Part shown: positions 54,752 to 64,000 of the stretch, one piece after another
Layout: each line of letters opens with the position of its first letter
Numbering within the stretch: position 1 is the first letter of the stretch
From: Bacteroidota bacterium
Lineage (GTDB): Bacteria; Bacteroidota; Bacteroidia; UKL13-3
Assembly: GCA_947477885.1 (NCBI GenBank)
Contig: CANJUD010000007.1
Location: 1 to 64,000 of the forward strand
Reading direction: 5' to 3'
DNA length: 64,000 nt
Program-made: the position numbers and the translations under genes
Notes under the pieces: model-generated
The model's input: only the letters and a program-made list of their open reading frames with translations
Told to the model about the DNA's origin: nothing
Databases searched by the model: none

Positions 54752-55996
54752 ATGAACTACAACATCCCCTTCAAAAAACTACTTGAAACCTTTGAACACA
54801 AAAAACCCGAAATTGTATTTGAATGGAACGACCGCGAAACAGAAGCTCGTGGTTGGATTGTGATAAATAGTCTCAGGGGCGGAGCAGCAGGCGGCGGCAC
54901 ACGCATGCGAAAGGGCCTTGACCAACGCGAAGTAGAATCGCTTGCCAAAACTATGGAAGTAAAATTCAGTATCTGCGGCCCCAATATAGGCGGTGCAAAA
55001 TCAGGCATTAACTTCGATCCAGCCGACCCTCGTAAAGAAGGTGTTTTAAAACGTTGGTATCAAGCAGTGATGCCTTTACTTAAAACATATTATGGAACCG
55101 GTGGCGATTTAAATGTAGATGAGATACATGAAGTAATTCCTATTACCTCTGAATATGGATTATTACATCCGCAAGAAGGTGTGGTCAATGGCCACTTTAA
55201 AGCTGATGGAGAATCGAAGAAAAAAAGGATAGAACAGCTGCAGATTGGCGTATCCAAAAAGTTGGATAACCCCGCATACTCGCCTGATGTGACCAAAGGC
55301 TATACTGTTGCTGATATGATAACTGGCTGGGGTGTTGCTGAGTCGGTACGCCACTACTATAATATATGGGGTGGAACCGCGGTGGGCAAAAATGCGGTGG
55401 TACAAGGTTGGGGTAATGTGGGTGCTGCTGCAGCATGGTACCTTGCAAAAATGGGAGCAAACATAGTGGGAATTATTGATCGCAACGGTGGTATAATAAA
55501 CCGCAACGGATTAACATTTGAGCAGGTGGATAAACTCTTCCACGACAAGCAGAGTAACACTTTGGTAGGAGCTAATATGCTTTCTTTTGACGAAACGCAA
55601 GAACAGATATGGGATCTTGGTTGCGAAATATTTATACCTGCCGCTTCATCACGATTGGTTACCCTTGAACAATGCGAAAAACTTGTAAAAGGGGGCATAG
55701 AAGTAATTGGCTGCGGAGCCAATGTGCCTTTTGCAGATGCCGAAATATTTATTGGCCCGATAGCAGATTTTATTGATGACCAAACCGCTGTCGTTCCTGA
55801 TTTTATTGCAAATTGTGGCATGGCTAGAGTATTTGCCTATCTAATGCAAGAGAATGTAGAACTCACAGACGAAGCTATATTTAATGATGCATCAGATACT
55901 ATAAGAAAAGCACTAATGAGGCTTAACCAATTTAACCAACGCTCAACAGGGCTTTCAAAGAAGGGATTGGAAATGTCGTTGAGTACGTTGGTATAA
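54752..55996 (+). CDS. Glu/Leu/Phe/Val dehydrogenase family amino acid dehydrogenase
   Basis: 414 residues. The substrate-binding part has GGAAGGGTRMRKGLDQREVESLAKTM and KFSICGPNIGGAKSGINFDP, where the catalytic Lys of the GAK motif is seen. The NAD(P)-binding domain starts NAVVQGWGNVGAAAAWYLAKMGANIVGIIDRNG. The domains suit glutamate or branched-chain amino acid dehydrogenase, and the family does not allow choosing by eye. It deaminates an amino acid to its keto acid. A bidirectional terminator separates it from groEL. Confidence 0.92.
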   Translation: MNYNIPFKKLLETFEHKKPEIVFEWNDRETEARGWIVINSLRGGAAGGGTRMRKGLDQREVESLAKTMEVKFSICGPNIGGAKSGINFDPADPRKEGVLKRWYQAVMPLLKTYYGTGGDLNVDEIHEVIPITSEYGLLHPQEGVVNGHFKADGESKKKRIEQLQIGVSKKLDNPAYSPDVTKGYTVADMITGWGVAESVRHYYNIWGGTAVGKNAVVQGWGNVGAAAAWYLAKMGANIVGIIDRNGGIINRNGLTFEQVDKLFHDKQSNTLVGANMLSFDETQEQIWDLGCEIFIPAASSRLVTLEQCEKLVKGGIEVIGCGANVPFADAEIFIGPIADFIDDQTAVVPDFIANCGMARVFAYLMQENVELTDEAIFNDASDTIRKALMRLNQFNQRSTGLSKKGLEMSLSTLV

Positions 55997-56036
55997 GTTT
56001 TTGAACCCAATAAAATAGAACAATAATTCTTCTAAA

Positions 56037-56072
56037 TAAAAAACCCTCAACTCTTTAGCTGAGGGTTTTTAT
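56037..56072. terminator. Bidirectional intrinsic terminator between the dehydrogenase gene and groEL
   Basis: ACCCTCA and TGAGGGT pair around a loop containing CTCTTTAG, flanked by A and T runs. It serves both convergent genes. Confidence 0.85.
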
Positions 56073-56092
56073 TATTGTTTTGAATCGATAGT

Positions 56093-57745
<1,653 letters not shown>

Positions 57746-57802
57746 TTATTTTATGATTAATATTTTTTATTTTTCTACACTCCACAATTGGGGTTGTAAA
57801 TA

Positions 57803-58075
57803 CTATACTACTGCGAAGATATCACTCTCACGCATGATAAGGTAGTCTTTACCATCGATGGTGATTTCGGTGCCGGCATATTTACCATATAATATGTTGT
57901 CTCCAGCTTTTACAGATGCGGGTTCGTCCTTTTTACCAGGGCCTGCAGCTATGATGATGCCGCGTTGCGGTTTTTCTTTAGCAGTATCGGGGATAATAAT
58001 TCCTCCTGCCGTTTTAGTTTCTGCTGCAGCGGGTTCTACAAGAACGCGATCTGCTAGGGGTTTAAAATTTACCAT
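57803..58075 (-). CDS. groES: Co-chaperonin GroES
   Basis: 90 residues of the usual length. [45 protein letters not shown] contains the mobile loop (GGIIIPD), and [32 protein letters not shown] the core strands. It caps GroEL. First gene of the groESL operon; a TACCTTTG box lies about 100 bases upstream, and no CIRCE (TTAGCACTC) element was found there. Confidence 0.99.
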   Translation of the reverse strand: MVNFKPLADRVLVEPAAAETKTAGGIIIPDTAKEKPQRGIIIAAGPGKKDEPASVKAGDNILYGKYAGTEITIDGKDYLIMRESDIFAVV

Positions 58076-58176
58076 AATTTTTATTTGATATTTTATTAAA
58101 ATGTTTGATTAAAGATGCAAGTCGGTTTTCACTAATTGTGCCAGCGAATGTTTTCTGCCATTTTTACAGCGGGGGG

Positions 58177-58184
58177 CAAAGGTA
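58177..58184 (-). promoter_or_regulatory. -7 promoter box (TACCTTTG) of groESL
   Basis: Minus-strand TACCTTTG lies 102 bases before the groES ATG, giving a leader of about 95 bases. Confidence 0.5.
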
Positions 58185-58190
58185 CAAAAT

Positions 58191-58228
58191 AAAAAAGCCT
58201 TGACTATCAAAATAATCAAGGCTTTTTT
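58191..58228 (-). terminator. Intrinsic terminator of the YceI gene
   Basis: On the minus strand AAAAAAGCCTTGA and TCAAGGCTTTTTT pair around a 12-base loop, ending in T runs. It is directly after the gene ending at 58243, and upstream of the groESL promoter. Confidence 0.9.
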
Positions 58229-58242
58229 GTGGTTTGTGATTT

Positions 58243-58797
58243 TTATTCCATATTAGCCATCATGTCTATTTTAATATCTTCTCCGATCTTGGCAAAAACC
58301 AACGAAGGGACTTCAATATTATGCTCTTTTAGGTTTATATTAAAAATGGATGTAATGGTTACTTTTTTATTTTCTACTTTAATAGAAACAGGCATGGTGC
58401 GTGTTTTTTTCACACCATGTATATCCAGTACCCCTGTTATATTTGAATTGGTTGTGCTGTTTTTGTTTAAATCGATTGCTTTATCTAGTTTGCCTGAAAA
58501 AGTGCCATATTTATATTTTTCTGTCTCTAAATATTTTTCGTTAAAATGCTCTTGCATCGATTTGTTTTCGAACTCGAAAGTCCGCATTCTTATTCCAAAG
58601 AAAAAACTATTTGTGTTGAGGTTTATAACACCTGTCATTATTTTGGTAACAGCTGCCACATCTGTGGCCGGGGAAGTTCCTTTTAAATTGACCTCACAGG
58701 TTTTGATACTAATAGTTGTGTCTACCTTTTTAGGGGTGACAAATGCTAAACCGCTAATAGATACGGCAAGGATGAGTAATGAGAAATACTTTTTCAT
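58243..58797 (-). CDS. YceI family periplasmic lipid-binding protein
   Basis: 184 residues with a signal peptide (MKKYFSLLILAVSISGLAFVTPK). The YceI/lipocalin-like features are TSPATDVAAVTKIMTGVINLNTNSFFFGIRMRTFEFENKSMQEHFNEKYLETEKYKYGTFSGKL and the GVLDIHGVKKTRTMPVSIKVENKKVTI strand pattern. In family members a beta-barrel binds isoprenoid or other lipids. It starts 20 bases after the stop of an upstream gene of unknown function. Confidence 0.9.
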   Translation of the reverse strand: MKKYFSLLILAVSISGLAFVTPKKVDTTISIKTCEVNLKGTSPATDVAAVTKIMTGVINLNTNSFFFGIRMRTFEFENKSMQEHFNEKYLETEKYKYGTFSGKLDKAIDLNKNSTTNSNITGVLDIHGVKKTRTMPVSIKVENKKVTITSIFNINLKEHNIEVPSLVFAKIGEDIKIDMMANME

Positions 58798-58817
58798 TTT
58801 AGTTGATAGTTAATGGT

Positions 58818-59522
58818 TTATAGATATTGTATGATTTTTCTTTTCACGATTGGCAAAAGTGATTCCAAAATTGGAATTTCTATTTCGGCATGTGCTGCAA
58901 ACGCCGCTGGGTTTGGCAAAAATTTATTTTTTTTCACCAAGTCTTGTTTGATAAATTCAAAATGGGTTGTGAGGCTGTATTCATAATCGCATACCCATTG
59001 CGTGTTTATACTTCTATATTCTTGCGTATTTTGTGCAAATGAAGACACATGGTATTGAAAGACTTTTGTAGTTTTATCACTATAGGTTTTCAAAAAAAGA
59101 TAGCCATCGTTTTTATATATTGGCATAATGCCTATAGGTTCTATTTTAATTCGGTTCTCCAGTGTTTCGTAAACATCTTTCCCTTGATTCAGAGCATGTT
59201 TCATCATCATCATGCTTTGATTAACAATATTCATAATCTCTTGCATCAGCTCATCGTCAGCTACTATTTTTTCATAAATCAGCCTAAATTGTTGGGCATC
59301 TATGCTGGTAAGTATTTCTGGGAAATTTTGCTGCACCAAGTTCTTCGACTCCTTAAACCCTACTAAATTGCGATAGTGTGAAATAAGCTCTGCCAAATTA
59401 GGATAGAGCTTAAAATGTTCAAAATCGTCCTCCACCTGTTGCAGATAAGCAAGCATAACATACTTTTTAAGTTCTGCATCTATGCTGCCTTCGATGAACC
59501 AATTGGGAGATAATTTTTCCAT
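58818..59522 (-). CDS. Conserved protein of unknown function
   Basis: 234 residues, no signal peptide or membrane helix. It begins MEKLSPNWFIEGSIDAELKKYVMLAYLQQVEDDFEHFKLYPNLAELISHYRNL, then has helices with VADDELMQEIMNIVNQSMMMMKHALNQGKDVYE and a beta-rich C-terminal half (GYLFLKTYSDKTTKVFQYHVSSF, FEIEIPILESLLPIVKRKI). It reminds me of Bacteroidetes hypothetical proteins, but I cannot assign a family. It precedes the YceI gene with 20 bases between them, so the two are likely co-transcribed. Confidence 0.75.
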   Translation of the reverse strand: MEKLSPNWFIEGSIDAELKKYVMLAYLQQVEDDFEHFKLYPNLAELISHYRNLVGFKESKNLVQQNFPEILTSIDAQQFRLIYEKIVADDELMQEIMNIVNQSMMMMKHALNQGKDVYETLENRIKIEPIGIMPIYKNDGYLFLKTYSDKTTKVFQYHVSSFAQNTQEYRSINTQWVCDYEYSLTTHFEFIKQDLVKKNKFLPNPAAFAAHAEIEIPILESLLPIVKRKIIQYL

Positions 59523-59573
59523 AATCTAAAATACATAGCAAATATTATGACAAATATAGATTAAAATGGAAAA

Positions 59574-60365
59574 TTATTTAAATGTTATACCGAGCTTCTT
59601 CAAAACAGATTTAACCGTATTCTTAGCTATTTCTTTAATAGGGGTTAAAGCTTTTTTCATCCCGCTATCAGTTGGGCGAGGCTTGAAAACAGTATCATGA
59701 TATTTGTGTGCATCTGCTCTAAGTGTGGTATAGAAATAAGAATAAAAAGATTTACGACTTACATCTTCAGGTATTTTTATTTTGTCATAACCGTGGTAGC
59801 TAATTTCGTTGGTTTCAAATATTACACAACGATTAAAATTGGGCTGTACCACTTTTTCAAGTTTGGTCATGTCGGCATTCCACATCTCAGTGCCACCACC
59901 ATATTCATCTTTCCAGTCTTTATTGAAAAAAACCAAGAGGTTAATACGGCGGTGTATGTTCTGTTCTACGTGGATATTAAAATCTATATGAATATCCAAA
60001 AAACTACCATTGCCTCCTTGGTGAAGACCCGCACCCAGTGCATCGGGAACTGAATATAAATCTTCCATGCCAGAAACCTCGCTCAACCATTTGCAAAATT
60101 CTTTGCTTGCAATTTCGTCACGCATTTGGGCAAAGGCAGGATCAAAATCTTGAAAATTTGAACCTTCGGCTTTAAACTCATTCAAGCCCTTGTATTTCTT
60201 ATTAAACAATTCGTATGCTGGGAAATTCGCATACACATAATCAGCTTTTTCTGAATTAAGAAAATTATCTATCACCAAATGCTTATAAGGTTTGGCGGTT
60301 TGAAAATCATTTTTCAATTGTGCAATTTTTTGCGGGTCAAATATTTCTGGGTTTATAAAATTCAT
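59574..60365 (-). CDS. 2-oxoglutarate/Fe(II)-dependent oxygenase
   Basis: 263 residues from ATG 60365. A double-stranded beta-helix core with HxD motif His126-x-Asp128 (LDIHIDFN), distal His191 (EISYHGYDK) and 2OG-binding Arg204 (RKSFYSYFY). The N-terminal YKHLVIDNFLNSEKADYVYANFP is typical of the 2OG-FeII_Oxy family that hydroxylates proteins or polyols. A basic C-terminal helix (IKEIAKNTVKSVLKKLGITFK) follows. The substrate is unknown. The longer frame up to 60428 is ignored because it runs through the promoter box (60393-60400). Confidence 0.92.
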   Translation of the reverse strand: MNFINPEIFDPQKIAQLKNDFQTAKPYKHLVIDNFLNSEKADYVYANFPAYELFNKKYKGLNEFKAEGSNFQDFDPAFAQMRDEIASKEFCKWLSEVSGMEDLYSVPDALGAGLHQGGNGSFLDIHIDFNIHVEQNIHRRINLLVFFNKDWKDEYGGGTEMWNADMTKLEKVVQPNFNRCVIFETNEISYHGYDKIKIPEDVSRKSFYSYFYTTLRADAHKYHDTVFKPRPTDSGMKKALTPIKEIAKNTVKSVLKKLGITFK

Positions 60366-60392
60366 ATGGGTAAATAGTGATATTCGTTGGGG

Positions 60393-60400
60393 CAAAGTTA
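60393..60400 (-). promoter_or_regulatory. -7 promoter box (TAACTTTG) of the oxygenase gene
   Basis: Minus-strand TAACTTTG lies 27 bases before ATG 60365. Confidence 0.5.
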
Positions 60401-60498
60401 GTTTTATTTCAAAACATAATAGCCACAATAAAAACTAAATGTTTCACAAGAGAAATATTTCTAAGATATTTCAAGATTATATATGTTCGGGAAGTGCT

Positions 60499-60506
60499 TA
60501 ATTTTG
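60499..60506 (+). promoter_or_regulatory. -7 promoter box (TAATTTTG) of surE
   Basis: TAATTTTG is a perfect TAnnTTTG match 7 bases before the surE ATG at 60514. Confidence 0.5.
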
Positions 60507-60513
60507 CAACTTC

Positions 60514-61284
60514 ATGCAAAAAGAAAAACCCCTTATACTCATTACCAATGATGATGGTATTGCCGCACCAGGTATTAAAGCATTGGTTGAAAGTGTAAAA
60601 CATTTAGGCACAATAGTGGTGTTGGCACCTGACAGTCCGCAGTCGGCAATGGGACATGCTATTACGATTAATAAACCATTAAGGGTAGACAGGAGCCATA
60701 TATTTGAAGATATCGAAAGCTACCAATGCAGCGGCACACCTGTAGATTGTGTGAAACTAGCCCACGATAAAATTTTGCCTCGATTGCCCGATTTGGTTTT
60801 ATCGGGCATAAACCATGGCAGCAATAGCAGCATCAATGTGATATATTCGGGAACCATGTCTGCGGCTGTTGAAGCTGCAATTGAAGGAATTCCGTCTATC
60901 GGTTTTTCATTATTGGATTATAGTTTAGATGCCGATTTTGAGCCAGCCAAACACTATATAACTCATATTGTTGAAAAAGTGATACAATATAGTTTGCCCA
61001 AATACGTTACTTTAAATGTGAATATCCCAAAGCTATCGAAAGAAGAAATAAAGGGAATAAAAATATGCAGGCAAGCAAGAGCCAAGTGGGATGAAGATTT
61101 TGACGAACGCATTGACCCCAATGGAAGAAAATATTACTGGCTGGTTGGCAAATTTACACTGTTAGAAGAAAGCAATGATACTGATCAAGCAGCGTTGAAT
61201 GATGGGTATGTTTCCGTGGTTCCGATAAAATTTGATATGACTGATTACGACGCTTTGGATGTTTTAAAAAATATGAACTTGTAA
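60514..61284 (+). CDS. surE: 5'-nucleotidase SurE
   Basis: 256 residues. The metal motif ILITNDDGIAAPG (8-20, with Asp13 and Asp14) is followed by LAPDSPQSAMGHAITI, GTPVDCVKLA and VLSGINHGSNSSINVIYSGTMSAA, all SurE signatures. It dephosphorylates nucleoside 5'-monophosphates and is a stationary-phase survival protein. It is followed after 4 bases by a small membrane protein gene. Confidence 0.97.
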   Translation: MQKEKPLILITNDDGIAAPGIKALVESVKHLGTIVVLAPDSPQSAMGHAITINKPLRVDRSHIFEDIESYQCSGTPVDCVKLAHDKILPRLPDLVLSGINHGSNSSINVIYSGTMSAAVEAAIEGIPSIGFSLLDYSLDADFEPAKHYITHIVEKVIQYSLPKYVTLNVNIPKLSKEEIKGIKICRQARAKWDEDFDERIDPNGRKYYWLVGKFTLLEESNDTDQAALNDGYVSVVPIKFDMTDYDALDVLKNMNL

Positions 61285-61288
61285 TATA

Positions 61289-61558
61289 ATGAACCTGCTC
61301 AAAAATAAAGACCACGATTTAATTGGAATTATATATGGAATCATATTTCCTGTGGTATGTTTTGCATTCTTTATTTTATTGGGAGATTATGGAATCAAAC
61401 TTAGCGATGAGTTTACAGGTATTATATGTATTGGAACAAACTTATCTATATTTTATTATTATATAAACCGTCACTTTTACAAATCTGTTAGAGGCATTGT
61501 TTTGGTAACCATTATATGGGCTATTATATATATTGTTCGATTTAAATTCAGCCAATAA
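61289..61558 (+). CDS. Small membrane protein of unknown function
   Basis: 89 residues with three predicted membrane helices (LIGIIYGIIFPVVCFAFFILLGDYG, FTGIICIGTNLSIFYYYI, GIVLVTIIWAIIYIVRFKF). It begins 4 bases after the surE stop, so it should be read from the same transcript. I recognise no family. A similar small membrane protein next to surE and lpxB would be conserved if real, and this has not been checked. Confidence 0.7.
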   Translation: MNLLKNKDHDLIGIIYGIIFPVVCFAFFILLGDYGIKLSDEFTGIICIGTNLSIFYYYINRHFYKSVRGIVLVTIIWAIIYIVRFKFSQ

Positions 61559-61616
61559 AAAAATAATGAATTATTAATGATAAATAATGAATTAATATAT
61601 CGTCTTTTGTCTTTTG

Positions 61617-61643
61617 TATTCCCAATAGCTATCGGGATATTTT
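61617..61643. repeat. Near-palindromic intergenic repeat (TATTCCCAATAGCTATCGGGATA)
   Basis: The sequence reads the same on both strands except for two mismatches, centred on AGCT. It lies in the 94-base gap between the small membrane gene and lpxB. This palindrome type is, from memory, common between genes in Bacteroidetes. Confidence 0.6.
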
Positions 61644-61652
61644 CTTCTTAAA

Positions 61653-62765
61653 ATGAAATACTATATCATATCGGGCGAAGCTTCTGGCGACCTACACGGC
61701 GCCAACCTTATCAAAGAATTGGTAAAGCTAGATCCTGCTGCTGATATCCGCTGCTGGGGTGGTGATATGATGGAGGCTGCCGGAGCTAAAGTGGTAAAGC
61801 ATTATAAAGAATTAGCCTTTATGGGTTTCAAAGAAGTGATTGCAAATATTGGAACCGTATTAAGTAATATCAATTTTTGCAAAAAAGACATTATACAATT
61901 TAATCCTGATGTGGTTATATTTATTGATTATCCTGGTTTCAATTTAAGGCTTGCAAAATTTGCAAAAAAACAAAGATTCAAAACATTATATTATATAGCT
62001 CCCCAAGTATGGGCATGGAAAGAAGGACGCGTAGAAATCATCAAAAAATATATAGATAAATTATTGGTGATTTTGCCTTTTGAAGTTGCTTTTTTTGCCA
62101 AACATCATTGCCCTGCTGCATTTACAGGCCATCCTTTGCTGGATGCCGTTTCAACATTTGAAATCAATACAAATTTTCATATACAATACAAACTCGATTC
62201 ACAAATACCTATTATAGCTTTGTTGCCTGGAAGCAGAAAACAAGAGATACTAAAAATGTTGCCCATAATGTGCGAAACGGCAAAAAATTTTTCACACTAT
62301 CAATTTGTAATTGCTGCCGCACCCGGACAAACTTTGGAATTTTATGAAAGTATATTATATAATTACCCCAATATAAAAATAGTGAGCGGGCAAACCTATC
62401 AATTATTAAAACATGCTTGCGCTGCTTGCGTTACATCGGGCACAGCAACGCTAGAAACCGCTTTGTTCAATGTGCCCCAAGTAGTTTGTTATAAAGGCAG
62501 CTGGTTTAGCTATCAAATTGGCAGACGTTTGGTGAAGGTAAAATATATATCTTTGGTAAATCTTATTTTGGACAAACCTTGCGTTAGTGAATTGATTCAA
62601 GATGGGTTCACAACAGAATCGTTAACTACTGAACTAGAAGATATATTGACCGATAATCGCGAAGATATGCTAGAAGATTATATAGAATTGAAAGGCATGC
62701 TGGGCAATGGCGGTGCCTCGCAAAAGGCAGCAACCGCCGTATTTGAGTTGACCACAAAAAAATAG
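61653..62765 (+). CDS. lpxB: Lipid-A-disaccharide synthase
   Basis: 370 residues, the typical length. N-terminal YYIISGEASGDLHGANLI, then VKHYKELAFMGFKEVIANI, VIFIDYPGFNLRLAKFAKK, TLYYIAPQVWAWKEGRVEIIKKYIDKLLVILPFE, and LLPGSRKQEILKMLPIM, which is the nucleotide-sugar-binding segment; VTSGTATLETALFNVPQVVCYK completes it. It joins UDP-2,3-diacyl-GlcN and lipid X to make the lipid A disaccharide (GT19), so the organism makes lipid A. It is immediately followed by a tRNA gene region. Confidence 0.97.
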   Translation: MKYYIISGEASGDLHGANLIKELVKLDPAADIRCWGGDMMEAAGAKVVKHYKELAFMGFKEVIANIGTVLSNINFCKKDIIQFNPDVVIFIDYPGFNLRLAKFAKKQRFKTLYYIAPQVWAWKEGRVEIIKKYIDKLLVILPFEVAFFAKHHCPAAFTGHPLLDAVSTFEINTNFHIQYKLDSQIPIIALLPGSRKQEILKMLPIMCETAKNFSHYQFVIAAAPGQTLEFYESILYNYPNIKIVSGQTYQLLKHACAACVTSGTATLETALFNVPQVVCYKGSWFSYQIGRRLVKVKYISLVNLILDKPCVSELIQDGFTTESLTTELEDILTDNREDMLEDYIELKGMLGNGGASQKAATAVFELTTKK

Positions 62766-62815
62766 TTGCACAGTTGGCGTATCTAGTTTTTCGAGTCTAT
62801 AATATAGCGACTAAA

Positions 62816-62846
62816 CAAAAATATCCCGATGTTATGCGGGATATAT
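62816..62846 (-). terminator. Terminator of the tRNA gene
   Basis: On the minus strand ATATCCCG and CGGGATAT pair around CATAACAT, followed by TTTTG. It lies directly after the 3' end of the tRNA. Confidence 0.65.
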
Positions 62847-62847
62847 G

Positions 62848-62921
62848 TGGAGAATATCGGAGTCGAACCGATGACCTTTTGCATGCCATGCAAACGCTCT
62901 AGCCAACTGAGCTAATCCCCC
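62848..62921 (-). tRNA. tRNA-Ala (anticodon GGC)
   Basis: A complete cloverleaf is seen on the minus strand. Acceptor stem GGGGGAT/ATTCTCC (with G-U pairs), D-arm GCTC...GAGC, anticodon stem TTTGC/GCAAA with loop ATGGCAT and anticodon GGC, variable AGGTC and T-arm ATCGG-TTCGACT-CCGAT. The discriminator base is A. The 3' CCA is not encoded. Confidence 0.97.
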
Positions 62922-63273
62922 TAAAGGACTGCAAATGTAAAACCGTGTGGCAAACTTTGCAACTATTTTTTTCGCTCTGTATTTGTAGCGGAGCTCCTTG
63001 TCAGTTTTTAGATTACAATTTAATAGGCATAGATTACTATTTAAACGCCTCCCTCGTCAACCACTTCAAAGGATTGTGAAGCAGCAGCTGATTAATGCCT
63101 ATGGTTTGGTCCCGAATAAGATTCGGGATTCACCAACCATAACTAGATACTTTAATGAGCATGGCACTGGTCGGTGAAAACACACGACCCGAGGCAGGCA
63201 TTGCCTTTTATTCAGTAACAATTTTTTTTCAATGGCCTTCATGAACCGAAGCGGTTTGTCATTAGTCTTTATA
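62922..63273. other. Intergenic region with repeats and a possible gene remnant
   Basis: This stretch contains a palindromic element (63101-63140) and, on the minus strand, an open end reading INQLLLHNPLKWLTREAFK before a TAG at 63037-63039. That end may be the tail of a lost gene. A second imperfect inverted pair, GGTCG/CGACC, lies near 63160-63180. No complete gene was supported. Confidence 0.35.
63101..63140. repeat. Palindromic repeat with the CCCGAAT-AAG-ATTCGGG core
   Basis: The inner hairpin CCCGAATAAGATTCGGG (63111-63127) is nested in outer arms ATGGTTTGGT and CACCAACCAT. The core is identical to that at 113-133, about 63 kb away. Confidence 0.75.
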
Positions 63274-64000
63274 CTATTGTCTCTTTTCTTCTTCCTCAAT
63301 TAACAAATCCAACATATCATAAGCAGATAAGTTATAATCCCAGCCAAGCTCAGTTTTAGCTTTATCGTTGGCACCATATATATTTTCTATTTCGGCAGGG
63401 CGGAAGAGGTTGGTGTCTATATGTATTTTGGAATGAGGGATATGGAGTTTGTTGAAAGTATATTCTATCAAATCCCTTAATGATACTGAGCCCCCCGAGC
63501 ATATATGATAATCGTTGGATGTTTCTTTTTGCATCATCAAGTACATTGCCTCCACATATTTTGGAGCGTAGCCAAAATCACGCATGATATCTATATTTCC
63601 CACATTTAATTGTTCCTGTTCGCCCTTGCTAATTTTAATAGCTTGGGTAATGATTTTCTTCACAAAAAAACTATCGGTGCGTAAATACGATTCGTGGTTG
63701 AAGAGGATACCGCAGCATATAAACATGTTATAGGATTCACGATAGTTTACACAAATCCAATGAGCAGATGCTTTTGAAATAGCGTACGGACTCAGCGGGT
63801 GAAAAACGGTATTTTCCCGGATGGGCAGTTCGGGCACACGTCCATACATTTCGCTGCTCGAGGCTTGATAGAATTTTATGTTGGGGTCTGTGATTTTTAT
63901 AGCTTCCAATAAATTAAAAACAGAAATGGTATTGAATTTAAAGGTAGCAATAGGATTGGCGAACGATTGCGAGACAGAACTTTGTGCCGCCAAATTATAG
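63274..64000 (-). CDS. gmd: GDP-mannose 4,6-dehydratase, partial (N-terminus beyond window)
   Basis: The frame covers about 242 residues of an extended SDR and runs off the window. It begins within the conserved YNLAAQSSVSQSF segment and continues with SSSEMYGRVPELPIRENTVFHPLSPYAISKASAHWICVNYRESYNMFICCGILFNHES, where the catalytic Ser/Glu-Tyr-Lys residues lie (SSE and YAISK). It converts GDP-mannose to GDP-4-keto-6-deoxymannose for fucose-type sugars in the envelope. The missing part should hold the GxxGxxG motif. Confidence 0.95.
   Translation of the reverse strand, partial: YNLAAQSSVSQSFANPIATFKFNTISVFNLLEAIKITDPNIKFYQASSSEMYGRVPELPIRENTVFHPLSPYAISKASAHWICVNYRESYNMFICCGILFNHESYLRTDSFFVKKIITQAIKISKGEQEQLNVGNIDIMRDFGYAPKYVEAMYLMMQKETSNDYHICSGGSVSLRDLIEYTFNKLHIPHSKIHIDTNLFRPAEIENIYGANDKAKTELGWDYNLSAYDMLDLLIEEEEKRQ

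Noticed and set aside
58076-58190. CIRCE heat-shock operator before groES
   Set aside because: No TTAGCACTC-N9-GAGTGCTAA-like dyad was found; only a -7 box.
63099-63299. 66-codon minus-strand frame beginning MRKKKRDN
   Set aside because: Runs through a palindromic repeat and overlaps the end of gmd; translation looks random.

Overview
The window reads as an ordinary stretch of chromosome from a low-GC Bacteroidota (Bacteroidetes) bacterium, probably a Sphingobacteriia/Chitinophagia-like or uncultured environmental lineage. The sequence evidence is: four secreted proteins with C-terminal type IX secretion (T9SS) sorting domains; many -7 promoter boxes of the Bacteroidetes form TAnnTTTG just upstream of starts; a DUF4834 gene, an OstA-like protein and a degenerate formiminoglutamase-like family typical of the phylum; an ECF sigma gene overlapping a membrane-anchored barrel protein; menaquinone and lipid A genes; and an 8-amino-7-oxononanoate/serine palmitoyltransferase-type enzyme. 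No rRNA, CRISPR array, insertion sequence or prophage was seen. One tRNA gene (Ala, GGC) was found.

Layout. 0-5.7 kb: end of a probable GIY-YIG nuclease gene, a YeiH-type transporter, an SDR dehydrogenase, a serine hydrolase, a DUF4834 protein, a subtilisin and a GNAT acetyltransferase. 5.8-15.6 kb: acyl-CoA thioesterase, two T9SS proteins, arginase-fold protein, a menaquinone pair (thioesterase plus isochorismate synthase), orphan urocanase, FKBP lipoprotein, M16 peptidase. 15.6-21.8 kb: a GHL10-type glycoside hydrolase divergent from a 1530-residue GEVED/PKD T9SS protein. 21.8-23.2 kb: a decay zone with a broken TPR sensor gene and a frameshifted small exported-protein gene. 23.2-28.5 kb: gmk, pdhA, TPR protein, ribH, fmt and an MFS transporter. 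28.6-36.7 kb: a small secreted protein, a giant 2025-residue PKD-repeat T9SS type B protein, tilS. 36.8-48.7 kb: OstA-like protein, a mini-membrane protein, lepB, quinone oxidoreductase-like, AlbA/Schlafen-type regulator, ECF sigma plus barrel protein, PLP acyltransferase, recQ, rsmA. 48.8-55 kb: alanine dehydrogenase, a membrane glycosyltransferase broken by a 17-bp tandem duplication, M20 amidohydrolase, second membrane glycosyltransferase, Rieske protein, glutamate-type dehydrogenase. 56-64 kb: groEL/groES, YceI protein, a conserved unknown, 2OG-Fe(II) oxygenase, surE, lpxB, tRNA-Ala and the 3' part of a GDP-mannose 4,6-dehydratase gene.

Most genes are housekeeping or cell-envelope genes, transcribed singly or in short pairs with clear intrinsic terminators. 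Short palindromic and direct repeats are scattered between genes, and in two places they run into coding sequence. Several long ORFs open at a TTG that is really the end of a TAnnTTTG promoter box; in those cases a downstream ATG was chosen. No convincing novel multi-gene system was found. The most notable items are the duplication-broken glycosyltransferase, the decay zone, the sigma/barrel pair, an operator-like dyad in front of the menaquinone genes and the repeat families.
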